Assembly (NCBI GenBank): GCA_029261675.1
Contig: JAJDBA010000012.1
Coordinates: 1-20,857 of the forward strand
Direction: 5' to 3'
Length of the DNA stretch: 20,857 bases
Source of the DNA: Nitrospinaceae bacterium
Lineage (GTDB): Bacteria > Nitrospinota > Nitrospinia > Nitrospinales > VA-1
How positions within the stretch are numbered: the first letter of the stretch is position 1; each line of letters begins with the position of its first letter. Position numbers and translations under genes: made by a program. The notes beneath the pieces were generated by a model. That model was not told where the DNA came from and did no database searches. It was given only the letters and a program-made list of their open reading frames with translations. Below, in pieces: positions 1 to 8,179 of this stretch.

Positions 1-434
1 TGTGAAGCTAGTAGGGAAGTGAATGGAATTTCCAGAACCTCGGCCACCTCATCTTCTTCTGGCTCAAACTCCAGAGTATCGGATATCACGCAAACGAAAG
101 GTGTGATCTCGAACCCGAATCGTGTTTTTACAATGGGTAGTTCGGCAATAACCTTTGAGGTCTCTATTTTTGCTCCGACTTCCTCCTCTGTTTCCCTAAG
201 TGCGGTTGCCAAAAGATCGTTGTCTTTATCTTCCTCATAGACACCACCGGGAAAACTAATTTCCCCTGCATGCGACCTCAAGTGCAACGCTCTTTTGGTC
301 ATCAACACATGCGTCTTGTTGTTTTTGGGATAAAGTAAAACCAGAACCGCTGCCTTTTGCGGGTAGGGTTGAACCACCCGCTGAGTAAGGGGGAACTCGT
401 TTTTTAATTTGGTTTTAATTAAAAAAAGATCCAT
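1..434 (-). CDS. NudL-type Nudix hydrolase (CoA pyrophosphatase family), C-terminus cut by window edge
   Basis: Reading from ATG at 434 towards position 1 gives 144 open codons, so the C-terminal part is missing. Residues 53-87 carry the signature of the CoA-pyrophosphatase subgroup of Nudix hydrolases (UPF0035/NudL): an LRSHAGEISFPGG segment followed by TALRETEEEVG, whose glutamates would bind the catalytic metal. Compared with the family motif as I know it, the loop between the GG and the RE pair appears about one residue longer. Known members cleave CoA or acyl-CoA to 3',5'-ADP and phosphopantetheine. The start lies 11 bp after the stop of the Spx/ArsC-like gene, so the two are probably cotranscribed. 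Family call is strong; exact substrate is inferred. Confidence 0.85.
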   Translation of the reverse strand, partial: MDLFLIKTKLKNEFPLTQRVVQPYPQKAAVLVLLYPKNNKTHVLMTKRALHLRSHAGEISFPGGVYEEDKDNDLLATALRETEEEVGAKIETSKVIAELPIVKTRFGFEITPFVCVISDTLEFEPEEDEVAEVLEIPFTSLLAS

Positions 435-445
435 CTGATAAACGA

Positions 446-793
446 CTATTTTCCCCAGACTTGTTTGTATTCATCCGCATCAAAGCCCACGGTTATTTTA
501 TCCGCATCAACGGCGATGGGTCTTTTTATCAGGCGACCGTTAGAGGCAAGCAGGTCGATCGCTTCGGTTTCCGTCATAGATTTCAGTTTATCCTTTATTT
601 TTAATTCCCGATACTGGACACCGCTGGTATTGAATAATTTTTGCAGACCTTTTACTTTGATCGCAGATTTGAGAACTTTCTTGCTGGGCGGCTTTTCAGT
701 GATATCAATCACTTCAAAATCTATATTTTTCGCTTCAAGATCTTTAATGGCTTTCCGACAGGTTCCACATTTGTTGTAAGAATAGAGTTTCAT
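446..793 (-). CDS. Spx/MgsR-like ArsC-family thioredoxin-fold protein
   Basis: A 115-residue protein, normal for the family. It opens with MKLYSYNKCGTCRKA: the CGTC pair at residues 9-12 sits at the end of the first beta strand, as in the Spx/MgsR/YffB branch of the ArsC superfamily. A LIKRPI segment near residues 88-93 matches the conserved C-terminal Arg-Pro motif of the fold. Members are thiol-based regulators (Spx, MgsR) or reductases of unclear substrate; true arsenate reduction is not implied. There is no ars operon nearby. An AGGAG-like ATGGAG lies about 13 bases before the ATG, rather far. It is followed after 11 bp by the Nudix gene, and it is divergent from smc. Family is clear; function is open. 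Confidence 0.85.
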   Translation of the reverse strand: MKLYSYNKCGTCRKAIKDLEAKNIDFEVIDITEKPPSKKVLKSAIKVKGLQKLFNTSGVQYRELKIKDKLKSMTETEAIDLLASNGRLIKRPIAVDADKITVGFDADEYKQVWGK

Positions 794-965
794 AATTTAA
801 GCTAATCTCCATTTATTCTAGGAATATGAAAGGTGGCACTTTTTACCCAATATCCACCAAAATACAGGGTAGTGGCGCAAAATCAATGATTTACATAAAA
901 TACCTCGAAACCACAACATATTGTGCCCTAAAAAACTTAGTATACCAAACATTGTATGATTTCCC

Positions 966-992
966 TTTACAATACCTGAGGATTGGGATAAT
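966..992 (+). promoter_or_regulatory. Possible sigma-70 promoter for smc
   Basis: TTTACA at 966-971 (5 of 6 to the -35 consensus) and GATAAT at 987-992 (5 of 6 to the -10) lie 15 bases apart, shorter than the ideal 17. They sit about 60 bases upstream of the smc start, in the 257-bp gap between the divergent Spx-like gene and smc. I see no convincing gene or RNA in the rest of that gap. Confidence 0.35.
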
Positions 993-1050
993 CTTCCATA
1001 AAGTTACCCAGAGTTTCTAACACATCATTTTTACAGGGGTTAAGCGTTAA

Positions 1051-4000
1051 ATGTACCTGAAAAATCTCGAATTAGAAGGTTTTAAGTCTTTTGCTGACCA
1101 GACTAATCTGGAATTCAAAAATGGATTCACAGCAATTGTTGGCCCCAATGGTTGTGGCAAAAGTAATGTGTCCGATGCTATTCGCTGGGCCATAGGAGAG
1201 CAAAGATCAAAAACTCTGCGTAGCACCCGCATCACCGATCTTATTTTTAATGGCAGTGGTAGTCGGAAACCCGTGAACCGGGCCGAAATTTCCATCACTC
1301 TTGCTAATGTGGCGGCAGGAATCCGCATCGCCGGGGTTCCCAATATGGCCGAAGAGGTTAAGGTCACACGATGTTACCACCGATCCGGTGAAAGTGAATT
1401 TTACATCAATCAAATCCCTTGCCGCCTGAAAGATATCACAGATTTTCTGATGGATGCCGGAATCAGTCCGAAGGTTCTTACGATTATCGAGCAAGGACAT
1501 ATTCAGGATATCATCACTTCAAAACCGGAAGAGAGACGGATTTTGATTGAGGAGGCCGCAGGTATCCTTAAATTCAAAAGCCGCAAAAATGATGCAGTAA
1601 GAAAGCTCGATAGTTCCCGACAGAATTTGGAACGCGTTGCTGACATTGTTCAGGAGTTACACAGACAGGTCGAGTCTTTGAAAAGGCAGGCAGCAAAAGC
1701 TGAGCGGTACAAAAATTTTAAAACAGAAATCAAAGAATTGTCTTTGAAGCTTTTTGCAGTAAAAATTCATCGACTTAAAGGGCAATTACAGACAGTAGAA
1801 AAAGAAATCGAAGAGCAAACACAAAAGAAGACGGAATGGAGTGCTCGCCATGCCACTTTTGAAAATCAGATCGCCCAGTTGAATATTGAAATAGAAGAAT
1901 CGCTGAACCGATTGAATGAGCTTCGTGAAGATATTCATAAGCTGACGGCACAAATCAGTAATAGCGAGCAAACAATTGCTTTCAAAAAAGAACAACAAGC
2001 TGAAGCGAAAGAAGATATTGCGTCTGCCGCTGGCGAAATTTCCAGAATGAATGAAGAGGTCGAAAGCTTGTCACATCAAGCTGTAGAGCAGCGAAAAACG
2101 CTCAGTGAGACATCTCAGGAAATCAACGACCAGGAAATTGCTCTGGAACAAATAAAAGAGCAGAGCGAGCAGAAGCGCGATGCCGTTCAAAAAAATCAAG
2201 ATCAGGTTCAGTCGAGTGAAAGAAAAGTCTTCGAATTGTTTCAACAATCGGCGGGTTCAAAAAACAAACTCACTGAACTTGAAACAAAAAGCCAGGGCAT
2301 TGAGGTTCGCAAGCAAAACCTGGCGAAAGAAAAAGAAGAAACTCAAAATCAAATCGGCAGTAACCAGTTCAAGTTGCAAGAGCTCGAATCGGGGCATCAA
2401 ACTCGCATTGATGAGTTGCAACAGCTTAAAGAACGACAGGAAAATTTAAAACAAAAGGTGCTCGAAGGTTCGAATCAGGCTCAAGCTCAGGTTGATGCCC
2501 ACAGCGAAAGAAAAGAAGGCTATTTCAATAAATCTTCGTTGTTAGGTTCGTTGGAAAAACTTCGATCTCAGTTCGAAGGGTTTAACGAAGGCATCAAGTC
2601 TCTCATGAGCCAACAAAATGGCGAAAGGATTCCCGGGATTCGTGAAGTGCTTGTGGATGTCCTGCAAACTCCCGCAGAATATGAAACGGCAATAGAAACT
2701 GCATTGGGCGATAAGCTGCAAAGTGTCATCGTCAATTCCTATTCGGATTCGATGGAAGCTATTGGCTATCTTAAGAGTAATGAGTCGGGGCGAGGGTTGT
2801 TTGTTCCGTTGAATCCGAAATCCACACCTAGTCTTCCTCTGCATTTGAATGGCACAGAGGGAGTTGTCGGCAAGGCTTTGAATTTTATCGAATGCAGTGA
2901 AGATTATCGTCCCGTTATAGAGTTGTTATTGCGCAATGTGGTTCTGGTTCAGGATATGGATGTGGCCATGCATCTTCATCAGAATCCTGAATTTCAGGGA
3001 ACAGTTGTAACCTTGAACGGCGAAATGATCGATGCAAATGGGTTTGTCACCGGAGGGTCTGCCAAGAGTGAATCTTCACGGTTGCTTGCGAGGAATAGGG
3101 AAATCGAAAACCTTTCCGAAAGTGTGAAAAAGTTAAAAGCAGAGTTAGAAGAATCGCAATTGGCTATTGAGTCTGGAAAAAGGGAGCAAGTTGAACTGGA
3201 GGCCAGTCTTAAACAAATGGATGAAGAAAATCATCAAAAAGAATTAGCAAATAACAACAGTCTTCGTGATCTCGAGCAATTACGTCAGGAAATGCAAAGA
3301 CTGGAAAGCCGCGCTTCTACTTTGAATGTTGAGACGATGTCTTTGTCGCAGGAACTGGAGGAACTGGAAAGTGAGAAATCTTCCCTGAAGGTACTATTGC
3401 TTGAAATGGAACAAAAAAATCAAGCAGAAGAAGAATCGTTAGCGCAACAGCGAGCAGAGTTGGAGCAAAGTCGAAAGGTTCTGGAAGAAAAATCTGGAGA
3501 AATCAGCGGATTGAAGGTTCTCATCACTTCCTTGATTGGGCGACGCGAAAATACCCTGACAGAGATCAAGCGACTGGAGTTACAGCAAAAAAACTTGCAG
3601 CAACAAATTGAAAAACGGGAATCGGACAGGGTTTCCAACCAAAATCGAATTGTTGAAATCGATAATGATGTTGCTGTCTTGGAAGAGAATGTATTAAAGC
3701 AGTCCAGAGAAAAAGATATCCTCAGAGAAAATGCGGTGCAAGAGGAAGAAAGCCTGAGAGCAAATGAAGATGCGGAGAAACAAATGGATCAAGATATCCG
3801 TGACTTGTCCCGAAAGCTTCAGGAAATTACAGAAACGTTATCACAGATAGAAATCAAGCGGTCGGAAACAAGATTGCAAAATGCTCATATAGAAGAACGG
3901 GCTTACGAAGATTTTAATGCCACTCGTGAAGAATTGTTGACCGCTTATGATGAGAATATTGATGAGCATGAGATCGAAGGAACGGTTAAAGACCTTAAAG

Positions 4001-4608
4001 AAAAATTGGCTCGGTTGGGCGAAGTGAATTTGGCGGCTTTGTCCGAATTCGAAAAAACCAACGAACGTTACACCTTTCTTAAAGAGCAACAAGACGATTT
4101 GGCGGAGTCCATTGAGTTGTTGCATTCAACGATCGAAAAAATTAATTGCACGACCCAACAACGGTTTCTGGATACGTTTGAGCAGGTTAATGAGAACTTC
4201 AAAGAAGTGTTCGCTCGTCTGTTCCAAGGAGGAAAGGCAGAGTTGTCCTTAATGGATGAATCTAATCCTCTTGATTCAGGAATAGAAATCACTGCCAACC
4301 CGATAGGGAAAAGCCTGCAAACTCTGTCGCTTCTTTCCGGTGGTGAAAAATCGATGACGGCTATCGCTCTGATGTTTGCCGTATTTAAAGTTCGCCCCAG
4401 TCCTTTTTGCTTGCTTGACGAAGTGGATGCCCCGCTTGATGAAGCCAATGTGGTCCGGTTTCAGGAAATGCTGAAAGAAATGGCAGTCAACACCCAGTTT
4501 ATTATCATCACCCATAACCAGAAGACCATGACTTTCGCCAACGCCCTCTATGGAATCACCATGGAAGAAAAAGGCGTCTCCAAAGCCGTATCCGTTCATT
4601 TCAATTAA
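1051..4608 (+). CDS. smc: Chromosome segregation protein SMC
   Basis: A complete 1185-residue SMC, typical length for bacterial homologues. The N-terminal ATPase half has Walker A GPNGCGKS at residues 31-38. Long Glu/Lys/Gln-rich coiled coils follow at roughly 170-505 and 685-1010, separated by a hinge at about 508-675 that ends in the usual glycine-rich TGG segment. The C-terminal half has the ABC signature LSGGEK from residue 1095, Walker B with D-loop LLDEVDAPLDE at 1121-1131 and the switch histidine near 1155. SMC dimers with ScpA and ScpB organise and resolve newly replicated chromosome origins; no scpA, scpB or parABS is visible here. The ATG is preceded by CAGGGG about 10 bases upstream. 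All ATPase motifs are intact, so the protein should be active. Confidence 0.98.
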   Translation: MYLKNLELEGFKSFADQTNLEFKNGFTAIVGPNGCGKSNVSDAIRWAIGEQRSKTLRSTRITDLIFNGSGSRKPVNRAEISITLANVAAGIRIAGVPNMAEEVKVTRCYHRSGESEFYINQIPCRLKDITDFLMDAGISPKVLTIIEQGHIQDIITSKPEERRILIEEAAGILKFKSRKNDAVRKLDSSRQNLERVADIVQELHRQVESLKRQAAKAERYKNFKTEIKELSLKLFAVKIHRLKGQLQTVEKEIEEQTQKKTEWSARHATFENQIAQLNIEIEESLNRLNELREDIHKLTAQISNSEQTIAFKKEQQAEAKEDIASAAGEISRMNEEVESLSHQAVEQRKTLSETSQEINDQEIALEQIKEQSEQKRDAVQKNQDQVQSSERKVFELFQQSAGSKNKLTELETKSQGIEVRKQNLAKEKEETQNQIGSNQFKLQELESGHQTRIDELQQLKERQENLKQKVLEGSNQAQAQVDAHSERKEGYFNKSSLLGSLEKLRSQFEGFNEGIKSLMSQQNGERIPGIREVLVDVLQTPAEYETAIETALGDKLQSVIVNSYSDSMEAIGYLKSNESGRGLFVPLNPKSTPSLPLHLNGTEGVVGKALNFIECSEDYRPVIELLLRNVVLVQDMDVAMHLHQNPEFQGTVVTLNGEMIDANGFVTGGSAKSESSRLLARNREIENLSESVKKLKAELEESQLAIESGKREQVELEASLKQMDEENHQKELANNNSLRDLEQLRQEMQRLESRASTLNVETMSLSQELEELESEKSSLKVLLLEMEQKNQAEEESLAQQRAELEQSRKVLEEKSGEISGLKVLITSLIGRRENTLTEIKRLELQQKNLQQQIEKRESDRVSNQNRIVEIDNDVAVLEENVLKQSREKDILRENAVQEEESLRANEDAEKQMDQDIRDLSRKLQEITETLSQIEIKRSETRLQNAHIEERAYEDFNATREELLTAYDENIDEHEIEGTVKDLKEKLARLGEVNLAALSEFEKTNERYTFLKEQQDDLAESIELLHSTIEKINCTTQQRFLDTFEQVNENFKEVFARLFQGGKAELSLMDESNPLDSGIEITANPIGKSLQTLSLLSGGEKSMTAIALMFAVFKVRPSPFCLLDEVDAPLDEANVVRFQEMLKEMAVNTQFIIITHNQKTMTFANALYGITMEEKGVSKAVSVHFN

Positions 4609-4623
4609 CATCCCACCTATTTT

Positions 4624-4637
4624 CCAATTCTAATTGG
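4624..4637. repeat. Perfect inverted repeat upstream of the LRR gene
   Basis: CCAATT and AATTGG flank a CT spacer. The right arm overlaps a -35-like TTGGCA (4634-4639). No T-run follows, so it does not look like an smc terminator; an operator is possible. Confidence 0.4.
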
Positions 4638-4656
4638 CAGAGCTACTTGTTAATAG

Positions 4657-4665
4657 TGCTATAAT
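4657..4665 (+). promoter_or_regulatory. Extended -10 promoter for the LRR gene
   Basis: TGCTATAAT is a perfect extended -10 (TGnTATAAT). A -35-like TTGGCA lies 20 bases upstream, too far to be ideal, but extended -10 promoters need little -35 contact. Transcription would start near 4672, giving a leader of about 20 bases that includes the ribosome site AAGGAAG (4681-4687), 4 bases before the ATG at 4692. Confidence 0.6.
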
Positions 4666-4691
4666 TCGAGTTCTCTTACCAAGGAAGAATT

Positions 4692-6044
4692 ATGGCAGAA
4701 GCGAAAGACATTGACGATAGTCTGAGTTATCTTCGGCATTTTGAAAAGAATACCGCGAATCCGGATTTAGGAACTTTAATCCAGGAAAAAATCAGCGCCG
4801 ATAAAGAAAGTTTGAAGCTCAATGGCTGTCAACTGAAAGAGGATGATTTTAAATCTATCGCTGCTTTCAGCCCAATCAAGAGTCTGAAGTATCTTGATCT
4901 GGATCAGACAGGACTCAACTCCGCAGGCTTGCAACCCCTTTGTACATCTGATTCGTTTGCCAACCTCGAAACACTCACTCTTGCCAATAATAATCTGGAT
5001 GATGAGGCAATATTTTTCCTGTCAAAATGTGTGTCGTTGGCTCACCTTGAATGTCTCGATCTTTCCAGTAACGAGCTAGGTTCGCTTGGAGCAAAAGTGC
5101 TTTCCATGGCTGGTTCGCTTAAAAAATTAAGCCGACTGAACCTGTCTTACAATCGCCTCGAGGGATTGGGTCTCAAATCTCTAGCCGATTCATCTTTAGG
5201 TCGACAGTGTGTAGAATTAAATCTTCGGGATACAGGTATTGGTGATGAGGGGTTACGGTCTCTGACAAAAGTCCCACCTCTTGAATCTCTGACTACGCTA
5301 AACTTATCTGACAACGGGTTGACTGAAGAAGGCTTAGAAGCACTTAGTCGCTCAATGGTCTTTCCTAATCTGAAAAATTTGATCCTTAATAATAATCATA
5401 TTGGAGATGAGGGTGTTTACGCTATGGCGGAATCACGCCTGTTTTCCAATCTTGAAAAACTGGTGATGCATAATAATGGTTTGACCACAGACAGCGCGAT
5501 TTCTCTTTCAGAATCCAAAACCATAACAGGACTTCGTGCTCTGGACTTGAACAACAATGACGTTCGTGCCGAGGGCGCCCAAGCCTTAGCGGCGTCCAGT
5601 AATATGAAATGGATGGAGAGCCTGGATCTTGGAGAAAATAAGCTGAATCATGAGGGCGCGGCTGCGTTAGCAAATTCGAAAAATTGTTCTGCATTGAAAT
5701 TTCTAAGATTGAATAACAACAATATTTCAGACAAAGGCGCCGAAGCTCTGGCGCGTTCAACCACCTTGTTACAGTTGGAAACCCTTTCGATCGAAAACGA
5801 AAATTGGATTCACGCGCCAGGTGCCAAGGCAATTTCAGAATCGAAGAACCTCTCCAGCTTGAAAAGGCTGGTGCTGGTTCTGAATGTTATTGGTGATGAA
5901 GGTGCCATTCACCTAGCCAATTCGCCGACACTTTCAGGTCTTAAATTTTTGAACGTTGCAGGAAACAGGCTTACACCTAGAGGTGAGGACGCATTGCAAA
6001 AGTCCACAGCTTTGAGTGGAATAGAAGTTCTTGAAATTGTTTAA
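4692..6044 (+). CDS. Cytoplasmic leucine-rich-repeat protein, RNase-inhibitor/GALA-like repeats
   Basis: A 450-residue protein made almost entirely of leucine-rich repeats. Counting the LxxLxL starts gives residues 65, 92, 119, 146, 173, 200, 227, 254, 281, 308, 335, 362, 390, 417 and 444, an exact 27-residue period with a single 28. A degenerate unit begins near 41. Many repeats share NNxIxxxGAxALAxS, resembling the GALA motif of Ralstonia effectors and the ribonuclease-inhibitor class. No signal peptide, membrane helix, F-box or enzymatic domain is seen; the first 40 residues are short and unrelated. Such proteins are protein-binding scaffolds, and the partner is unknown. It has its own extended -10 promoter and good ribosome site, so it need not be cotranscribed with smc. 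Confidence 0.9.
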   Translation: MAEAKDIDDSLSYLRHFEKNTANPDLGTLIQEKISADKESLKLNGCQLKEDDFKSIAAFSPIKSLKYLDLDQTGLNSAGLQPLCTSDSFANLETLTLANNNLDDEAIFFLSKCVSLAHLECLDLSSNELGSLGAKVLSMAGSLKKLSRLNLSYNRLEGLGLKSLADSSLGRQCVELNLRDTGIGDEGLRSLTKVPPLESLTTLNLSDNGLTEEGLEALSRSMVFPNLKNLILNNNHIGDEGVYAMAESRLFSNLEKLVMHNNGLTTDSAISLSESKTITGLRALDLNNNDVRAEGAQALAASSNMKWMESLDLGENKLNHEGAAALANSKNCSALKFLRLNNNNISDKGAEALARSTTLLQLETLSIENENWIHAPGAKAISESKNLSSLKRLVLVLNVIGDEGAIHLANSPTLSGLKFLNVAGNRLTPRGEDALQKSTALSGIEVLEIV

Positions 6045-6163
6045 AAAATTAAAGCGCAATTTGCATGTCGTTAAAGATCAACAGCGACTGTAATTATTAA
6101 TAAGATACCCTAACCCACCGCATCTATTGATTTTCCTTTTATAAATGATAGGATCAGCCATCA

Positions 6164-6169
6164 TATAAT
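6164..6169 (+). promoter_or_regulatory. Possible -10 element for the GGDEF-PilZ gene
   Basis: TATAAT lies 29 bases before the start codon, in the 154-bp gap after the LRR gene. No clear -35 is present 16-18 bases upstream, so this is weak. I see no terminator or RNA gene in the gap. Confidence 0.35.
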
Positions 6170-6198
6170 TTTCGGGCCATTTTGCTAGTGGATTTGCT

Positions 6199-7359
6199 AT
6201 GAGTGACTTAAGGAAAAAAGTAATAGACTCTTTGAACTCCAATGAAGATGGGAGTTTGAGTTTTTTTAACTCGATTGCTTCGTTGGCGAAAAAAGAGGGA
6301 GAGCAAGTTTATAACATTCTCCTTAATGTTTTAACGCAGCTGGAATTCAGCCCTGAAGATGCAAAGAAAAACTGGCAACGCATTGTTGAACATAAAGAAA
6401 AACTGGAAAGTAAATTGGGTCATTCTATAAGCTTAATGACGGCGGTCTGCTACTATTTCAGTGATGTGGAAAAAAATATTAATACTCCGGCTATCATAGA
6501 ATTGAAGACGCTTGAAGAAACAAAAAAGCAATCTCATTCAGATGGTTTAACCGGTCTTTTTAACCGACGTTATTTTGATGATGCTTTGCAGGGAGAAATG
6601 AACCGGGTACAAAGATATAATGGCTTCTTTTCCGTTTTCTTTATCGACCTGGATAACTTCAAAAAACTTAACGATACATACGGTCATCAGGCGGGTGATT
6701 TAACTCTGAAGGTGGTGGCTGATATTCTTCAAAATATGAAGCGAACTGAAGATACGGCGTGTCGCTATGGTGGCGAAGAGCTGGTTCTGATCCTTCCCGA
6801 AACAGAGAAAATGAATGCTCTTGTGATTGCCGAAAGAATTCGAAAAAAGGTTGAAGAAACAGGACTTGAGTTTGAAGGTGAAAAATTTAACGTTACCTTA
6901 AGTGGCGGTATTGCTTCTTATCCTGCAGATGGAAAAGAAGCTCATGAGCTGGTACACGCGGCAGACGTGGCTCTCTATCAGGCAAAAGAAAGTGGTAGAA
7001 ACCGAATTTTCATTCATGATTTGGAGAAGCGGCATTATCTGCGAATAGGTATTTCAGAGGAAGTGCAAGTCCAATCTGTTACTGAAAACCTGGCCCCAAA
7101 GGAAATGAATGCTCAAGGGAAAAATGTCAGTTCGTCCGGAATTCTTTTTGAAAGCCCCGTAGCATTAGAAATTGGATCGCAGGTGCAAATTGCACTTTCT
7201 ATTAAAGGTCAAGCCGATCCACTAACCGTCAATGCGAAGGTGGCAAGGGTAGAAAGTTTTGATTCGCATTTCGATATTGGAGTGGCTTTTTTGGACATGA
7301 ATGATGCCGGGGAAAGTGAATTTTCTAAAACACTTTTTCAACACCTTGGAATTTCTTAG
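6199..7359 (+). CDS. Diguanylate cyclase, GGDEF domain fused to C-terminal PilZ domain
   Basis: A 386-residue soluble protein. Residues 1-110 are a largely helical N-terminal region with no recognised sensor domain and no membrane segment. The GGDEF domain spans about 111-275: DGLTGLFNRR at 115-124, FIDLDNFKKLND around 148-159, and the active-site variant GGEEL at 191-195. An inhibitory I-site RxxD (R182, D185) lies exactly five residues before GGEEL. A PilZ domain follows, with the c-di-GMP binding motifs RxxxR (R278-R282) and NxSxxG (N309-G314). It should make c-di-GMP from two GTP and bind the product at two sites, suggesting feedback control. It is convergent with the methyltransferase gene, 17 bp away. 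The ribosome site is weak (GTGGA about 8 bases upstream). No EAL or HD-GYP phosphodiesterase is present. Confidence 0.93.
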   Translation: MSDLRKKVIDSLNSNEDGSLSFFNSIASLAKKEGEQVYNILLNVLTQLEFSPEDAKKNWQRIVEHKEKLESKLGHSISLMTAVCYYFSDVEKNINTPAIIELKTLEETKKQSHSDGLTGLFNRRYFDDALQGEMNRVQRYNGFFSVFFIDLDNFKKLNDTYGHQAGDLTLKVVADILQNMKRTEDTACRYGGEELVLILPETEKMNALVIAERIRKKVEETGLEFEGEKFNVTLSGGIASYPADGKEAHELVHAADVALYQAKESGRNRIFIHDLEKRHYLRIGISEEVQVQSVTENLAPKEMNAQGKNVSSSGILFESPVALEIGSQVQIALSIKGQADPLTVNAKVARVESFDSHFDIGVAFLDMNDAGESEFSKTLFQHLGIS

Positions 7360-7376
7360 ATATAGTCAAAGAAAGC

Positions 7377-8168
7377 CTAATTTCGAACCGCTAAAAGATT
7401 AAAGGTATTTTGAGTTTTCAGGATTCGATTTGCCAACCAGGCAGTGATTCCAGATCGACGTGCGCAATATTTTTCTATGTTCAAAACCGAACAGTTTTCT
7501 TCCCTCAATACCTTTTCAATATTCCTCGGATCAATGCCTCCAAATTGGCGTTGGTAGTCCGAATGATGGTATTCATCCTCTAGCAAAGGTATGTTTCGCA
7601 TCCTCATTTGCAAACGATAAAACGTCTCGTCTATCCACGAAAGACCATGATGCAAAGTATAACGAGGTGAAGAAGCTATTGATTGCTTCAGGGGCTCAAA
7701 AAATATCATTAACTTTGTTCCTGTCTTGAGTTTCTGGCAGGCTTTTTTTAAAACCATTTCATAATCAAAAAGATGGTGCAGCACTGCTGAAAAAACCACG
7801 AGATCGAAATCTTCCTGGTTTCTTTCAAAAAATTCCTCCACATCACCAACAGTTAAGTGAGCGCGATTTTCTTCACTTTCAGAAATAGAATTTTGTAGCA
7901 CCTGGATCATCTCGTTGGAAAGGTCGATACCTGTCACATTGAATCCTCTTCTTAAAAATCTTAAAAACAGATACCCGGTCCCACACCCGAGATCAAGGAT
8001 TTTTGCATTTGCGTCCAAGTCGCAACAGATTTGGTCTAAAGTTTTTTCCGCAATAAAGTTTTGAAAAAAGTTGGTTTGTTCTGGATGGCGGGATAGGTAT
8101 AACTGGTTTTCAAGTGCATGAACGCGTCGGTTTTCTTCTAGTATTTTTTCTTTGAGGAGAGTTGTCAT
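7377..8168 (-). CDS. Class I SAM-dependent methyltransferase
   Basis: A 263-residue protein with SAM-binding motif I ILDLGCGTGYLFLRF at about residues 57-71, the acidic residue ending motif II at D82, and the later GDVEEFF and DLVVFSAVLHHL segments of the UbiE/Methyltransf_11 type. It would move a methyl group from SAM to an unknown acceptor, a small molecule or sugar given the neighbours. It is the last gene of the six-gene operon and starts 11 bp after the stop of the second radical SAM gene. Downstream there is only 17 bp before the convergent GGDEF gene, and no obvious terminator. The fold is certain; the substrate cannot be read from sequence. Confidence 0.85.
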   Translation of the reverse strand: MTTLLKEKILEENRRVHALENQLYLSRHPEQTNFFQNFIAEKTLDQICCDLDANAKILDLGCGTGYLFLRFLRRGFNVTGIDLSNEMIQVLQNSISESEENRAHLTVGDVEEFFERNQEDFDLVVFSAVLHHLFDYEMVLKKACQKLKTGTKLMIFFEPLKQSIASSPRYTLHHGLSWIDETFYRLQMRMRNIPLLEDEYHHSDYQRQFGGIDPRNIEKVLREENCSVLNIEKYCARRSGITAWLANRILKTQNTFNLLAVRN

Positions 8169-8179
8169 TTTAGATGCAG

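Noticed and set aside
826..1020. Small plus-strand open frame of 64 codons between the Spx-like gene and smc
   Set aside because: It overlaps the likely smc promoter region, has no ribosome site and its composition is unlike a folded protein; probably non-coding.
4068..4611. Minus-strand open frames at the end of smc
   Set aside because: They are antisense to the highly conserved SMC ATPase C-terminus and show no family features.
5422..5832. Minus-strand open frame of 136 codons inside the LRR gene
   Set aside because: It is the antisense shadow of the 81-bp repeats; the plus-strand LRR pattern explains the region fully.
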